Assembly: GCA_036172665.1 (NCBI GenBank)
Contig: JAYKNF010000074.1
Span: forward strand, 1-64,000
DNA from: Prosopocoilus inquinatus
Taxonomy: Eukaryota > Arthropoda > Insecta > Coleoptera > Lucanidae
Reading direction: 5' to 3'
DNA length: 64,000 nt
Below, piece by piece: positions 49,715 through 63,100 of the stretch. Each line of letters starts with the position of its first letter. Positions within the stretch are counted from its first letter, which is position 1. The translations under genes and the position numbers were made by a program. A model generated the notes under the pieces. That model saw only the letters and a list, made by a program, of their open reading frames with translations. It did no database searches and was not told the origin of the DNA.

Positions 49715-52700
49715 GGAAATAGTTTTGAACGAAACAACACGTATTAGCGTTGTTCCTGTGATGTATCTAAACGATCCTTACTTATCTAACATGTTATTTG
49801 ACGTTTGGATGGACTCCAGTAAGTCTGATGTGAGATACAAAGTTTTTGGACGCAGCAGGAGCTGGAAATAGTTTTAAACGAAACAACACGTATTAGCGTT
49901 GTTCCTGTACTGTATCTAATCGATCCTTACTCATCTATCATGTTATTTGGCGTTTCGGTGGACTCCAGTAGCTCTGATGTGAGATACGACGTTTTCGGAC
50001 GCAGCAGAAGCTGGAAATAGTTTTAAACGAAACAACACGCATTAGCGTTGTTCCTGTGATGTATCTAATCGATACTTACTCATCTATCATGTTATTTGAC
50101 GTTTCGATGGACTCCAGTAACTCTAATGTGAGAAACGAAATTTTCGGACGCAGCAGAAGCTGGAAATAGTTTTAAACGAAACAACACGCATTAGCGTTGT
50201 TCCTGTGATGTATCTAATCGATCCTTACTCATCTATCATGTTATTTGACGTTTGGATGGACTCCAGTAAGTCTGATGTGAGATACAAAGTTTTTGGACGC
50301 AGCAGGAGCTGGAAATAGTTTTAAACGAAACAACACGTATTAGCGTTGTTCCTGTACTGTATCTAATCGATCCTTACTCATCTATCATGTTATTTGGCGT
50401 TTCGATGGACTCCAGTAACTCTGATGTGAGATACGATGTTTTCGGACGCAGCAGAAGCTGGAAATAGTTTTAAACGAAACAACACGCATTAGCGATGTTC
50501 CTGTGATGTATCTAATCGATCCTTACTCATCTATCATGTTATTTTACGTTTGGATGGACTCCAGTAACTCTGATGTGAGATACAAAGTTTTTGGACGCAG
50601 CAGGAGCTGGAAATAGTTTTAAACGAAACAACACGTATTAGCGTTGTTCCTGTACTGTATCTAATCGATCCTTACTTATCTAACATGTTATTTGACGTTT
50701 GGATGGACTCCAGTAAGTCTGATGTGAGATACAAAGTTTTTGGACGCAGCAGGAGCTGGAAATAGTTTTAAACGAAACAACACGTATTAGCGTTGTTCCT
50801 GTACTGTATCTAATCGATCCTTACTCATCTATCATGTTATTTGGCGTTTCGATGGACTCCAGTAACTCTGATGTGAGATACGATGTTTTCGGACGCAGCA
50901 GAAGCTGGAAATAGTTTTGAACGAAACAACACGTATTAGCGTTGTTCCTGTGATGTATCTAATCGATCCTTACTCTTCTATCATGTTATTTGACGTTTCG
51001 ATGGACTCCAGTATCTCTGATGTGAGATACGATATCTTCGGACGCAGCATAAGCTGGAAATAGTTTTAAACGAAACAACACGCATTAGCGTTGTTCCTGT
51101 GATGTATCTGATCGATCCTTACTTATCTAACATGTTATTTGGCGTTTCGATGGACTCCAGTAACTTTGATGTGAGATACGAAGTTCTCGGACGCAGCTGA
51201 AGCTAGAAATAGTTTTAAACGAAACAACAAGTATTAGCGTTGTTCCTGTGCTGTATCTAATCGATCCTTACTTATCTATCATGTTATTTGACGTTTCGAT
51301 GCACTCCAGTAACTCTGATGTGAGATACGACGTTTTCGGACGCAGCAGAAGCTGGAAATAATTTTAAACGAAACAACACGCATTAGCGTTGTTCCTGTGA
51401 TGTATCTAATCGATCCTTACTCATCTATCATGTTATTTGGCGTTTCGATGGACTCCAGTAACTTTGATGTGAGATACGAAGTTCTCGGACGCAGCTGAAG
51501 CTAGAAATAGTTTTAAACGAAACAACAAGTATTAGCGTTGTTCCTGTGCTGTATCTAATCGATCCTTACTTATCTATCATGTTATTTGACGTTTCGATGC
51601 ACTCCAGTAACTCTGATGTGAGATACGACGTTTTCGGACGCAGCAGAAGCTGGAAATAGTTTTGAACGAAACAACACGTATTAGCGTTGTTCCTGTGATG
51701 TATCTAATCGATCCTTACTTAGCTACTATGTTATTTGACGTTTCGATGGACTCCAGTACCTATAATGTGAGATACGAAATTTTCGGACGCAGCAGCAGCT
51801 GGAAATAGTTTTAAACGAAACAACACATATTAGCGTTGTTCCTGTGATGTAACTAATCGATCCTTACTCATCTATCATGTTATTTGACGTTTGGACGGAC
51901 TCCAGTAACTCTGATGAGAGATACAAAGTTCTCGGACGCAGCAGAAGCTGGAAATAGTTTTAAACGAAACAACACGCATTGGCGTTGTTCCTGTGATGTA
52001 TCTAATCGATCCTTACTCATCTAACATGTTATTTGGCGTTTCGATGGACTCCAGTAACTTTGATGTGAGATACGAAGTTCTCGGACGCAGCTGAAGCAGG
52101 AAATAGTTTTGAACGAAACAACACGTATTAGCGTTGTTCCTGTGATGTATCTAAACGATCCTTATTTATCTAACATGTTATTTGAAGTTTGGATGGACTC
52201 CAGTAAGTCTGATGTGAGATACAAAGTTTTTGGACGCAGCAGGAGCTGGAAATAGTTTTAAACGAAACAACACGTATTAGCGTTGTTCCTGTGCTGTATC
52301 TAATCGATCCTTACTCATCTATCATGTTATTTGGCGTTTCGATGGACTCCAGTAGCTCTGATGTGAGATACGACGTTTTCGGACGCAGCAGAAGCTGGAA
52401 ATAGTTTTAAACGAAACAACACGCATTAGCGTTGTTCCTGTGATGTATCTAATCGATCCTTACTCATCTAACATGTTATTTGGCGTTTCGATGGACTCCA
52501 GTTACTTTGATGTGAGATACGAAGTTCTCGGACGCAGCTGAAGCTGGAAATAGTTTTAAATGAAACAACACGTATTAGCGTTGTTCCTGTACTGTATCTA
52601 ATCGATCCTTACTTATCTATCATGTTATTTGACGTTTGGATGGACTCCAGTAAGTCTGATGTGAGATACAAAGTTTTTGGACGCAGCAGGAGCTGGAAAT

Positions 52701-54333
52701 AGTTTTAAACGAAACAACACGTATTAGCGTTGTTCCTGTACTGTATCTAATCGATCCTTACTTATCTAACATGTTATTTGACGTTTCGATGGACTCAAGT
52801 AACTCTGATGTGAGATACAAAGTTTTTGGACGCAGCAGGAGCTGGAAATAGTTTTAAATGAAACAACACGTATTAGCGTTGTTCCTGTACTGTATCTAAT
52901 CGATCCTTACTCATCTATCATGTTATTTGACGTTTGGATGGACTCCAGTAAGTCTGATGTGAGATACAAAGTTTTTGGACGCAGCAGGAGCTGGAAATAG
53001 TTTTAAACGAAACAACACGTATTAGCGTTGTTCCTGTGATGTATCTAATCGATCCTTACTCATCTATCATGTTATTTGGCGTTTCGATGGACTCCAGTAA
53101 CTTTGATGTGAGATACGAAGTTCTCGGACGCAGCAGGAGGTGGAAATAGTTTTAAATGAAACAACACGTATTAGCGTTGTTCCTGTACTGTATCTAATCG
53201 ATCCTTACTCATCTATCATGTTATTTGACGTTTGGATGGACTCCAGTAACTCTGATGTGAGATACGACGTTTTCGGACGCAGCAGAAGCTGGAAATAGTT
53301 TTAAACGAAACAACACGCATTAGCGATGTTCCTGTGATGTATCTAATCGATCCTTACTCATCTATCATGTTATTTTACGTTTGGATGGACTCCAGTAACT
53401 CTGATGTGAGATACAAAGTTTTTGGACGCAGCAGGAGGTGGAAATAGTTTTAAACGAAACAACACGTATTAACGTTGTTCCTGTGATGTATCTAATCGAT
53501 CCTTACTCATCTATCATGTTATTTGACGTTTGGATGTACTCCAGTATCTCTGATGTGAGATACGAAATCTTCGGACGCAGCATAAGCTGGAAATAGTTTT
53601 AAACGAAACAACACGCATTAGCGTTGTTCCTGTGATGTATCTAATCGATCCTTACTCATCTATCATGTTATTTGGCGTTTCGATGGACTCCAGTAACTTT
53701 GATGTGAGATACGAAGTTCTCGGACGCAGCTGAAGCTAGAAATAGTTTTAAACGAAACAACACGTATTAGCCTTGTTCCTGTGCTGTATCTAATCGATCC
53801 TTACTTATCTATCATGTTATTTGACGTTTCGATGCACTCCAGTAACTCTGATGTGAGACACGAAGTTTTCGGACTCAGCAGAAGCTGGAAATAGTTTTAA
53901 ACGAAACAACACGTATTAGCGTTGTTCCTGTGATGTATCTAATCGATCCTTACTCATCTATCATGTTATTTGACGTTTGGATGGACTCCAGTAACTCTGA
54001 TGTGAGATACAAAGTTTTTGGACGCAGCAGAAGCTGGAAATAGTTTAGAACGAAAAAACACGTATTAGCGTTGTTCCTGTGATGTATCTAATCGATCCTT
54101 ACTTAGCTACTATGTTATTTGACGTTTCGATGGACTCCAGTAACTCTAATGAGAGATACGAAATCTTCGGACGCAGCAGCAGCTGGAAATAGTTTTAAAC
54201 GAAACAACACGCATTAGCGTTGTTCCTGTGATGTATCTAATCGATCCTTACTCATCTATCATGTTATTCGACGTTTCGATGGACTCTAGTAACTCTGATG
54301 AGAGATACAAAGTTCTCGGACGCAGTAGAAGCT
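49715..54333 (+). repeat. Family D HOR copy D2, 31 monomers (4619 bp)
   Basis: The most complete copy. TACTCTTCTATC is 4619 bp from D1's and 4619 bp from D3's. It holds two ACAAGTATT monomers (near 51228 and 51526), the AGCTACTATG pairs at 51724 and 54108, GAAGCAGG near 52093, GGAGGTGG and TTAACG monomers near 53130-53470, and CCTTGTTCC near 53771. At 54185 the partner that normally follows AGCTACTATG is replaced by a hybrid (CGCATT, GACTCTAG on the left; GATGAGAG on the right). Confidence 0.87.
51652..51949 (+). repeat. Linked two-monomer module (representative)
   Basis: First monomer: CTTAGCTACTATG, a TATAATGTG or TCTAATGTG tract, GAAATTTTCGG and GCAGCAGCT. Second monomer: ACATATTAGCG, GTAACTAATC, TTTGGACGG and GATGAGAG. 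I find this pair about 26 times, spread through every block except the short transition at 43-45 kb. It is nearly always intact; the clearest break is at 54108-54333. It is the most reliable landmark for aligning HOR families, and it implies one ancestral HOR behind all of them. Confidence 0.85.
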
Positions 54334-57015
54334 GGAAATAGTTTTGAACGAAACAACACGTATTAGCGTTGTTCCTGTGATGTATCTAAACGATCCTTAC
54401 TTATCTAACATGTTATTTGACGTTTGGATGGACTCCAGTAAGTCTGATGTGAGATACAAAGTTTTTGGACGCAGCAGGAGCTGGAAATAGTTTTAAACGA
54501 AACAACACGTATTAGCGTTGTTCCTGTACTGTATCTAATCGATCCTTACTCATCTATCATGTTATTTGGCGTTTCGGTGGACTCCAGTAGCTCTGATGTG
54601 AGATACGACGTTTTCGGACGCAGCAGAAGCTGGAAATAGTTTTAAACGAAACAACACGCATTAGCGTTGTTCCTGTGATGTATCTAATCGATACTTACTC
54701 ATCTATCATGTTATTTGACGTTTCGATGGACTCCAGTAACTCTAATGTGAGAAACGAAATTTTCGGACGCAGCAGAAGCTGGAAATAGTTTTAAACGAAA
54801 CAACACGCATTAGCGTTGTTCCTGTGATGTATCTAATCGATCCTTACTCATCTATCATGTTATTTGACGTTTGGATGGACTCCAGTAAGTCTGATGTGAG
54901 ATACAAAGTTTTTGGACGCAGCAGGAGCTGGAAATAGTTTTAAACGAAACAACACGTATTAGCGTTGTTCCTGTACTGTATCTAATCGATCCTTACTCAT
55001 CTATCATGTTATTTGGCGTTTCGATGGACTCCAGTAACTCTGATGTGAGATACGATGTTTTCGGACGCAGCAGAAGCTGGAAATAGTTTTAAACGAAACA
55101 ACATGCATTAGCGATGTTCCTGTGATGTATCTAATCGATCCTTACTCATCTATCATGTTATTTTACGTTTGGATGGACTCCAGTAACTCTGATGTGAGAT
55201 ACAAAGTTTTTGGACGCAGCAGGAGCTGGAAATAGTTTTAAACGAAACAACACGTATTAGCGTTGTTCCTGTACTGTATCTAATCGATCCTTACTTATCT
55301 AACATGTTATTTGACGTTTGGATGGACTCCAGTAAGTCTGATGTGAGATACAAAGTTTTTGGACGCAGCAGGAGCTGGAAATAGTTTTAAACGAAACAAC
55401 ACGTATTAGCGTTGTTCCTGTACTGTATCTAATCGATCCTTACTCATCTATCATGTTATTTGGCGTTTCGATGGACTCCAGTAACTCTGATGTGAGATAC
55501 GATGTTTTCGGACGCAGCAGAAGCTGGAAATAGTTTTGAACGGAACAACACGTATTAGCGTTGTTCCTGTGATGTATCTAATCGATCCTTACTCTTCTAT
55601 CATGTTATTTGACGTTTCGATGGACTCCAGTATCTCTGATGTGAGATACGATATCTTCGGACGCAGCATAAGCTGGAAATAGTTTTAAACGAAACAACAC
55701 GCATTAGCGTTGTTCCTGTGATGTATCTGATCAATCCTTACTTATCTAACATGTTATTTGGCGTTTCGATGGACTCCAGTAACTTTGATGTGAGATACGA
55801 AGTTCTCGGACGCAGCTGAAGCTAGAAATAGTTTTAAACGAAACAACAAGTATTAGCGTTGTTCCTGTGCTGTATCTAATCGATCCTTACTTATCTATCA
55901 TGTTATTTGACGTTTCGATGCACTCCAGTAACTCTGATGTGAGATACGACGTTTTCGGACGCAGCAGAAGCTGGAAATAATTTTAAACGAAACAACACGC
56001 ATTAGCGTTGTTCCTGTGATGTATCTAATCGATCCTTACTCATCTATCATGTTATTTGGCGTTTCGATGGACTCCAGTAACTTTGATGTGAGATACGAAG
56101 TTCTCGGACGCAGCTGAAGCTAGAAATAGTTTTAAACGAAACAACAAGTATTAGCGTTGTTCCTGTGCTGTATCTAATCGATCCTTACTTATCTATCATG
56201 TTATTTGACGTTTCGATGCACTCCAGTAACTCTGATGTGAGATACGACGTTTTCGGACGCAGCAGAAGCTGGAAATAATTTTAAACGAAACAACACGCAT
56301 TAGCGTTGTTCCTGTGATGTATCTAATCGATCCTTACTCATCTATCATGTTATTTGGCGTTTCGATGGACTCCAGTAACTTTGATGTGAGATACGAAGTT
56401 CTCGGACGCAGCTGAAGCTAGAAATAGTTTTAAACGAAACAACACGTATTAGCCTTGTTCCTGTGCTGTATCTAATCGATCCTTACTTATCTATCATGTT
56501 ATTTGACGTTTCGATGCACTCCAGTAACTCTGATGTGAGATACGAAGTTTTCGGACTCAGCAGAAGCTGGAAATAGTTTTAAACGAAACAACACGTATTA
56601 GCGTTGTTCCTGTGATGTATCTAATCGATCCTTACTCATCTATCATGTTATTTGACGTTTGGATGGACTCCAGTAACTCTGATGTGAGATACAAAGTTTT
56701 TGGACGCAGCAGAAGCTGGAAATAGTTTAGAACGAAAAAACACGTATTAGCGTTGTTCCTGTGATGTATCTAATCGATCCTTACTTAGCTACTATGTTAT
56801 TTGACGTTTCGATGGACTCCAGTAACTCTAATGAGAGATACGAAATCTTCGGACGCAGCAGCAGCTGGAAATAGTTTTAAACGAAACAACACATATTAGC
56901 GTTGTTCCTGTCATGTAACTAATCGATCCTTACTCATCTATCATGTTATTTGACGTTTGGACGGACTCCAGTATCTCTGATGAGAGATACAAAGTTCTCG
57001 GACGCAGTAGAAGCT
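54334..57015 (+). repeat. Family D HOR copy D3, 18 monomers (2682 bp)
   Basis: Identical in order to D2 up to its second ACAAGTATT and GGAAATAATT monomers, then it jumps to the CCTTGTTCC monomer (56420), which in D2 lies at 53738. The missing stretch is 1937 bp, exactly 13 monomers. The joint lies within monomer 56271-56419, where the two parental monomers are nearly identical. Private changes include CATGCATT near 55104, CGGAACAACACG near 55541 and TGATCAATCC near 55729. Confidence 0.86.
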
Positions 57016-60000
57016 GGAAATAGTTTTGAACGAAACAACACGTATTAGCGTTGTTCCTGTGATGTATCTAAACGATCCTTACTTATCTAACATGTTATTT
57101 GACGTTTGGATGGACTCCAGTAAGTCTGATGTGAGATACAAAGTTTTTGGACGCAGCAGGAGCTGGAAATAGTTTTAAACGAAACAACACGTATTAGCGT
57201 TGTTCCTGTACTGTATCTAATCGATCCTTACTCATCTATCATGTTATTTGGCGTTTCGGTGGACTCCAGTAGCTCTGATGTGAGATACGACGTTTTCGGA
57301 CGCAGCAGAAGCTGGAAATAGTTTTAAACGAAACAACACGCATTAGCGTTGTTCCTGTGATGTATCTAATCGATACTTACTCATCTATCATGTTATTTGA
57401 CGTTTCGATGGACTCCAGTAACTCTAATGTGAGAAACGAAATTTTCGGACGCAGCAGAAGCTGGAAATAGTTTTAAACGAAACAACACGCATTAGCGTTG
57501 TTCCTGTGATGTATCTAATCGATCCTTACTCATCTATCATGTTATTTGACGTTTGGATGGACTCCAGTAAGTCTGATGTGAGATACAAAGTTTTTGGACG
57601 CAGCAGGAGCTGGAAATAGTTTTAAACGAAACAACACGTATTAGCGTTGTTCCTGTACTGTATCTAATCGATCCTTACTCATCTATCATGTTATTTGGCG
57701 TTTCGATGGACTCCAGTAACTCTGATGTGAGATACGATGTTTTCGGACGCAGCAGAAGCTGGAAATAGTTTTAAACGAAACAACACGCATTAGCGATGTT
57801 CCTGTGATGTATCTAATCGATCCTTACTCATCTATCATGTTATTTTACGTTTGGATGGACTCCAGTAACTCTGATGTGAGATACAAAGTTTTTGGACGCA
57901 GCAGGAGCTGGAAATAGTTTTAAACGAAACAACACGTATTAGCGTTGTTCCTGCACTGTATCTAATCGATCCTTACTTATCTAACATGTTATTTGACGTT
58001 TGGATGGACTCCAGTAAGTCTGATGTGAGATACAAAGTTTTTGGACGCAGCAGGAGCTGGAAATAGTTTTAAACGAAACAACACGTATTAGCGTTGTTCC
58101 TGTACTGTATCTAATCGATCCTTACTCATCTATCATGTTATTTGGCGTTTCGATGGACTCCAGTAACTCTGATGTGAGATACGATGTTTTCGGACGCAGC
58201 AGAAGCTGGAAATAGTTTTGAACGAAACAACACGTATTAGCGTTGTTCCTGTGATGTATCTAATCGATCCTTACTCTTCTATCATGTTATTTGACGTTTC
58301 GATGGACTCCAGTATCTCTGATGTGAGATACGATATCTTCGGACGCAGCATAAGCTGGAAATAGTTTTAAACGAAACAACACGCATTAGCGTTGTTCCTG
58401 TGATGTATCTGATCGATCCTTACTTATCTAACATGTTATTTGGCGTTTCGATGGACTCCAGTAACTTTGATGTGAGATACGAAGTTCTCTTACGCAGCTG
58501 AAGCTAGAAATAGTTTTAAACGAAACAACAAGTATTAGCGTTGTTCCTGTGCTGTATCTAATCGATCCTTACTTATCTATCATGTTATTTGACGTTTCGA
58601 TGCACTCCAGTAACTCTGATGTGAGATACGACGTTTTCGGACGCAGCAGAAGCTGGAAATAATTTTAAACGAAACAACACGCATTAGCGTTGTTCCTGTG
58701 ATGTATCTAATCGATCCTTACTCATCTATCATGTTATTTGGCGTTTCGATGGACTCCAGTAACTTTGATGTGAGATACGAAGTTCTCGGACGCAGCTGAA
58801 GCTAGAAATAGTTTTAAACGAAACAACAAGTATTAGCGTTGTTCCTGTGCTGTATCTAATCGATCCTTACTTATCTATCATGTTATTTGACGTTTCGATG
58901 CACTCCGGTAACTCTGATGTGAGATACGACGTTTTCGGACGCAGCAGAAGCTGGAAATAGTTTTGAACGAAACAACACGTATTAGCGTTGTTCCTGTGAT
59001 GTATCTAATCGATCCTTACTTAGCTACTATGTTATTTGACGTTTCGATGGACTCCAGTACCTATAATGTGAGATACGAAATTTTCGGACGCAGCAGCAGC
59101 TGGAAATAGTTTTAAACGAAACAACACATATTAGCGTTGTTCCTGTGATGTAACTAATCGATCCTTACTCATCTATCATGTTATTTGACGTTTGGACGGA
59201 CTCCAGTAACTCTGATGAGAGATACAAAGTTCTCGGACGCAGCAGAAGCTGGAAATAGTTTTAAACGAAACAACACACATTGGCGTTGTTCCTGTGATGT
59301 ATCTAATCGATCCTTACTCATCTAACATGTTATTTGGCGTTTCGATGGACTCCAGTAACTTTGATGTGAGATACGAAGTTCTCGGACGCAGCTGAAGCAG
59401 GAAATAGTTTTGAACGAAACAACACGTATTAGCGTTGTTCCTGTGATGTATCTAAACGATCCTTATTTATCTAACATGTTATTTGAAGTTTGGATGGACT
59501 CCAGTAAGTCTGATGTGAGATACAAAGTTTTTGGACGCAGCAGGAGCTGGAAATAGTTTTAAACGAAACAACACGTATTAGCGTTGTTCCTGTGCTGTAT
59601 CTAATCGATCCTTACTCATCTATCATGTTATTTGGCGTTTCGATGGACTCCAGTAGCTCTGATGTGAGATACGACGTTTTCGGACGCAGCAGAAGCTGGA
59701 AATAGTTTTAAACGAAACAACACGCATTAGCGTTGTTCCTGTGATGTATCTAATCGATCCTTACTCATCTAACATGTTATTTGGCGTTTCGATGGACTCC
59801 AGTAACTTTGATGTGAGATACGAAGTTCTCGGACGCAGCTGAAGCTGGAAATAGTTTTAAATGAAACAACACGTATTAGCGTTGTTCCTGTACTGTATCT
59901 AATCGATCCTTACTCATCTATCATGTTATTTGACGTTTGGATGGACTCCAGTAAGTCTGATGTGAGATACAAAGTTTTTGGACGCAGCAGGAGCTGGAAA

Positions 60001-60144
60001 TAGTTTTAAACGAAACAACACGTGTTAGCGTTGTTCCTGTACTGTATCTAATCGATCCTTACTTATCTAACATGTTATTTGACGTTTCGATGGACTCAAG
60101 TAACTCTGATGTGAGATACGACGTTTTCGGACGCAGCAGAAGCT
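57016..60144 (+). repeat. Family D HOR copy D4, 21 monomers (3129 bp)
   Basis: It follows D2/D3 through CGGTGGACTCC (57258), TACTCTTCTATC (58272), two ACAAGTATT monomers and the AGCTACTATG pair at 59026, then cuts short at a GACTCAAG/CGACGTTTTCGG hybrid just before 60145. D2's later monomers (GGAGGTGG, TTAACG, CCTTGTTCC and the second AGCTACTATG pair) are absent. Private changes include CTCTTACGC (for CTCGGACGC) near 58487, GCACTCCGG near 58902 and CACATTGGCG near 59276. Confidence 0.85.
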
Positions 60145-63100
60145 GGAAATAGTTTTAAACGAAACAACACGCATTAGCGATGTTCCTGTGATGTATCTAA
60201 TCGATCCTTACTCATCTATCATGTTATTTTACGTTTGGATGGACTCCAGTATCTCTGATGTGAGATACAAAGTTTTTGGACGCAGCAGGAGCTGGAAATA
60301 GTTTTAAACGAAACAACACGTATTAGCGTTGTTCCTGTACTGTATCTAATCGATCCTTACTCATCTATCATGTTATTTGGCGTTTCGGTGGACTCCAGTA
60401 GCTCTGATGTGAGATACGACGTTTTCGGACGCAGCAGAAGCTGGAAATAGTTTTAAACGAAACAACACGCATTAGCGTTGTTCCTGTGATGTATCTAATC
60501 GATACTTACTCATCTATCATGTTATTTGACGTTTCGATGGACTCCAGTAACTCTAATGTGAGAAACGAAATTTTCGGACGCAGCAGAAGCTGGAAATAGT
60601 TTTAAACGAAACAACACGCATTAGCGTTGTTCCTGTGATGTATCTAATCGATCCTTACTCATCTATCATGTTATTTGACGTTTGGATGGACTCCAGTAAG
60701 TCTGATGTGAGATACAAAGTTTTTGGACGCAGCAGGAGCTGGAAATAGTTTTAAACGAAACAACACGTATTAGCGTTGTTCCTGTACTGTATCTAATCGA
60801 TCCTTACTCATCTATCATGTTATTTGGCGTTTCGATGGACTCCAGTAACTCTGATGTGAGATACGATGTTTTCGGACGCAGCAGAAGCTGGAAATAGTTT
60901 TAAACGAAACAACACGCATTAGCGATGTTCCTGTGATGTATCTAATCGATCCTTACTCATCTATCATGTTATTTTACGTTTGGATGGACTCCAGTAACTC
61001 TGATGTGAGATACAAAGTTTTTGGACGCAGCAGGAGCTGGAAATAGTTTTAAACGAAACAACACGTATTAGCGTTGTTCCTGTACTGTATCTAATCGATC
61101 CTTACTTATCTAACATGTTATTTGACGTTTGGATGGACTCCAGTAAGTCTGATGTGAGATACAAAGTTTTTGGACGCAGCAGGAGCTGGAAATAGTTTTA
61201 AACGAAACAACACGTATTAGCGTTGTTCCTGTACTGTATCTAATCGATCCTTACTCATCTATCATGTTATTTGGCGTTTCGATGGACTCCAGTAACTCTG
61301 ATGTGAGATACGATGTTTTCGGACGCAGCAGAAGCTGGAAATAGTTTTGAACGAAACAACACGTATTAGCGTTGTTCCTGTGATGTATCTAATCGATCCT
61401 TACTCTTCTATCATGTTATTTGACGTTTCGATGGACTCCAGTATCTCTGATGTGAGATACGATATCTTCGGACGCAGCATAAGCTGGAAATAGTTTTAAA
61501 CGAAACAACACGCATTAGCGTTGTTCCTGTGATGTATCTGATCAATCCTTACTTATCTAACATGTTATTTGGCGTTTCGATGGACTCCAGTAACTTTGAT
61601 GTGAGATACGAAGTTCTCGGACGCAGCTGAAGCTAGAAATAGTTTTAAACGAAACAACAAGTATTAGCGTTGTTCCTGTGCTGTATCTAATCGATCCTTA
61701 CTTATCTATCATGTTATTTGACGTTTCGATGCACTCCAGTAACTCTGATGTGAGATACGACGTTTTCGGACGCAGCAGAAGCTGGAAATAATTTTAAACG
61801 AAACAACACGCATTAGCGTTGTTCCTGTGATGTATCTAATCGATCCTTACTCATCTATCATGTTATTTGGCGTTTCGATGGACTCCAGTAACTTTGATGT
61901 GAGATACGAAGTTCTCGGACGCAGCTGAAGCTAGAAATAGTTTTAAACGAAACAACAAGTATTAGCGTTGTTCCTGTGCTGTATCTAATCGATCCTTACT
62001 TATCTATCATGTTATTTGACGTTTCGATGCACTCCAGTAACTCTGATGTGAGATACGACGTTTTCGGACGCAGCAGGAGCTGGAAATAGTTTTAAACGAA
62101 ACAACAAGTATTAGCGTTGTTCCTGTGCTGTATCTAATCGATCCTTACTTATCTATCATGTTATTTGACGTTTCGATGCACTCCAGTAACTCTGATGTGA
62201 GATACGACGTTTTCGGACGCAGCAGAAGCTGGAAATAATTTTAAACGAAACAACACGCATTAGCGTTGTTCCTGTGATGTATCTAATCGATCCTTACTCA
62301 TCTATCATGTTATTTGGCGTTTCGATGGACTCCAGTAACTTTGATGTGAGATACGAAGTTCTCGGACGCAGCTGAAGCTAGAAATAGTTTTAAACGAAAC
62401 AACAAGTATTAGCGTTGTTCCTGTGCTGTATCTAATCGATCCTTACTTATCTATCATGTTATTTGACGTTTCGATGCACTCCAGTAACTCTGATGTGAGA
62501 TACGACGTTTTCGGACGCAGCAGAAGCTGGAAATAGTTTTGAACGAAACAACACGTATTAGCGTTGTTCCTGTGATGTATCTAATCGATCCTTACTTAGC
62601 TACTATGTTATTTGAGGTTTCGATGGACTCCAGTACCTATAATGTGAGATACGAAATTTTCGGACGCAGCAGCAGCTGGAAATAGTTTTAAACGAAACAA
62701 CACATATTAGCGTTGTTCCTGTGATGTAACTAATCGATCCTTACTCATCTATCATGTTATTTGACGTTTGGACGGACTCCAGTAACTCTGATGAGAGATA
62801 CAAAGTTCTCGGACGCAGCAGAAGCTGGAAATAGTTTTAAACGAAACAACACGCATTGGCGTTGTTCCTGTGATGTATCTAATCGATCCTTACTCATCTA
62901 ACATGTTATTTGGCGTTTCGATGGACTCCAGTAACTTTGATGTGAGATACGAAGTTCTCGGACGCAGCTGAAGCAGGAAATAGTTTTGAACGAAACAACA
63001 CGTATTAGCGTTGTTCCTGTGATGTATCTAAACGATCCTTATTTATCTAACATGTTATTTGAAGTTTGGATGGACTCCAGTAAGTCTGATGTGAGATACA

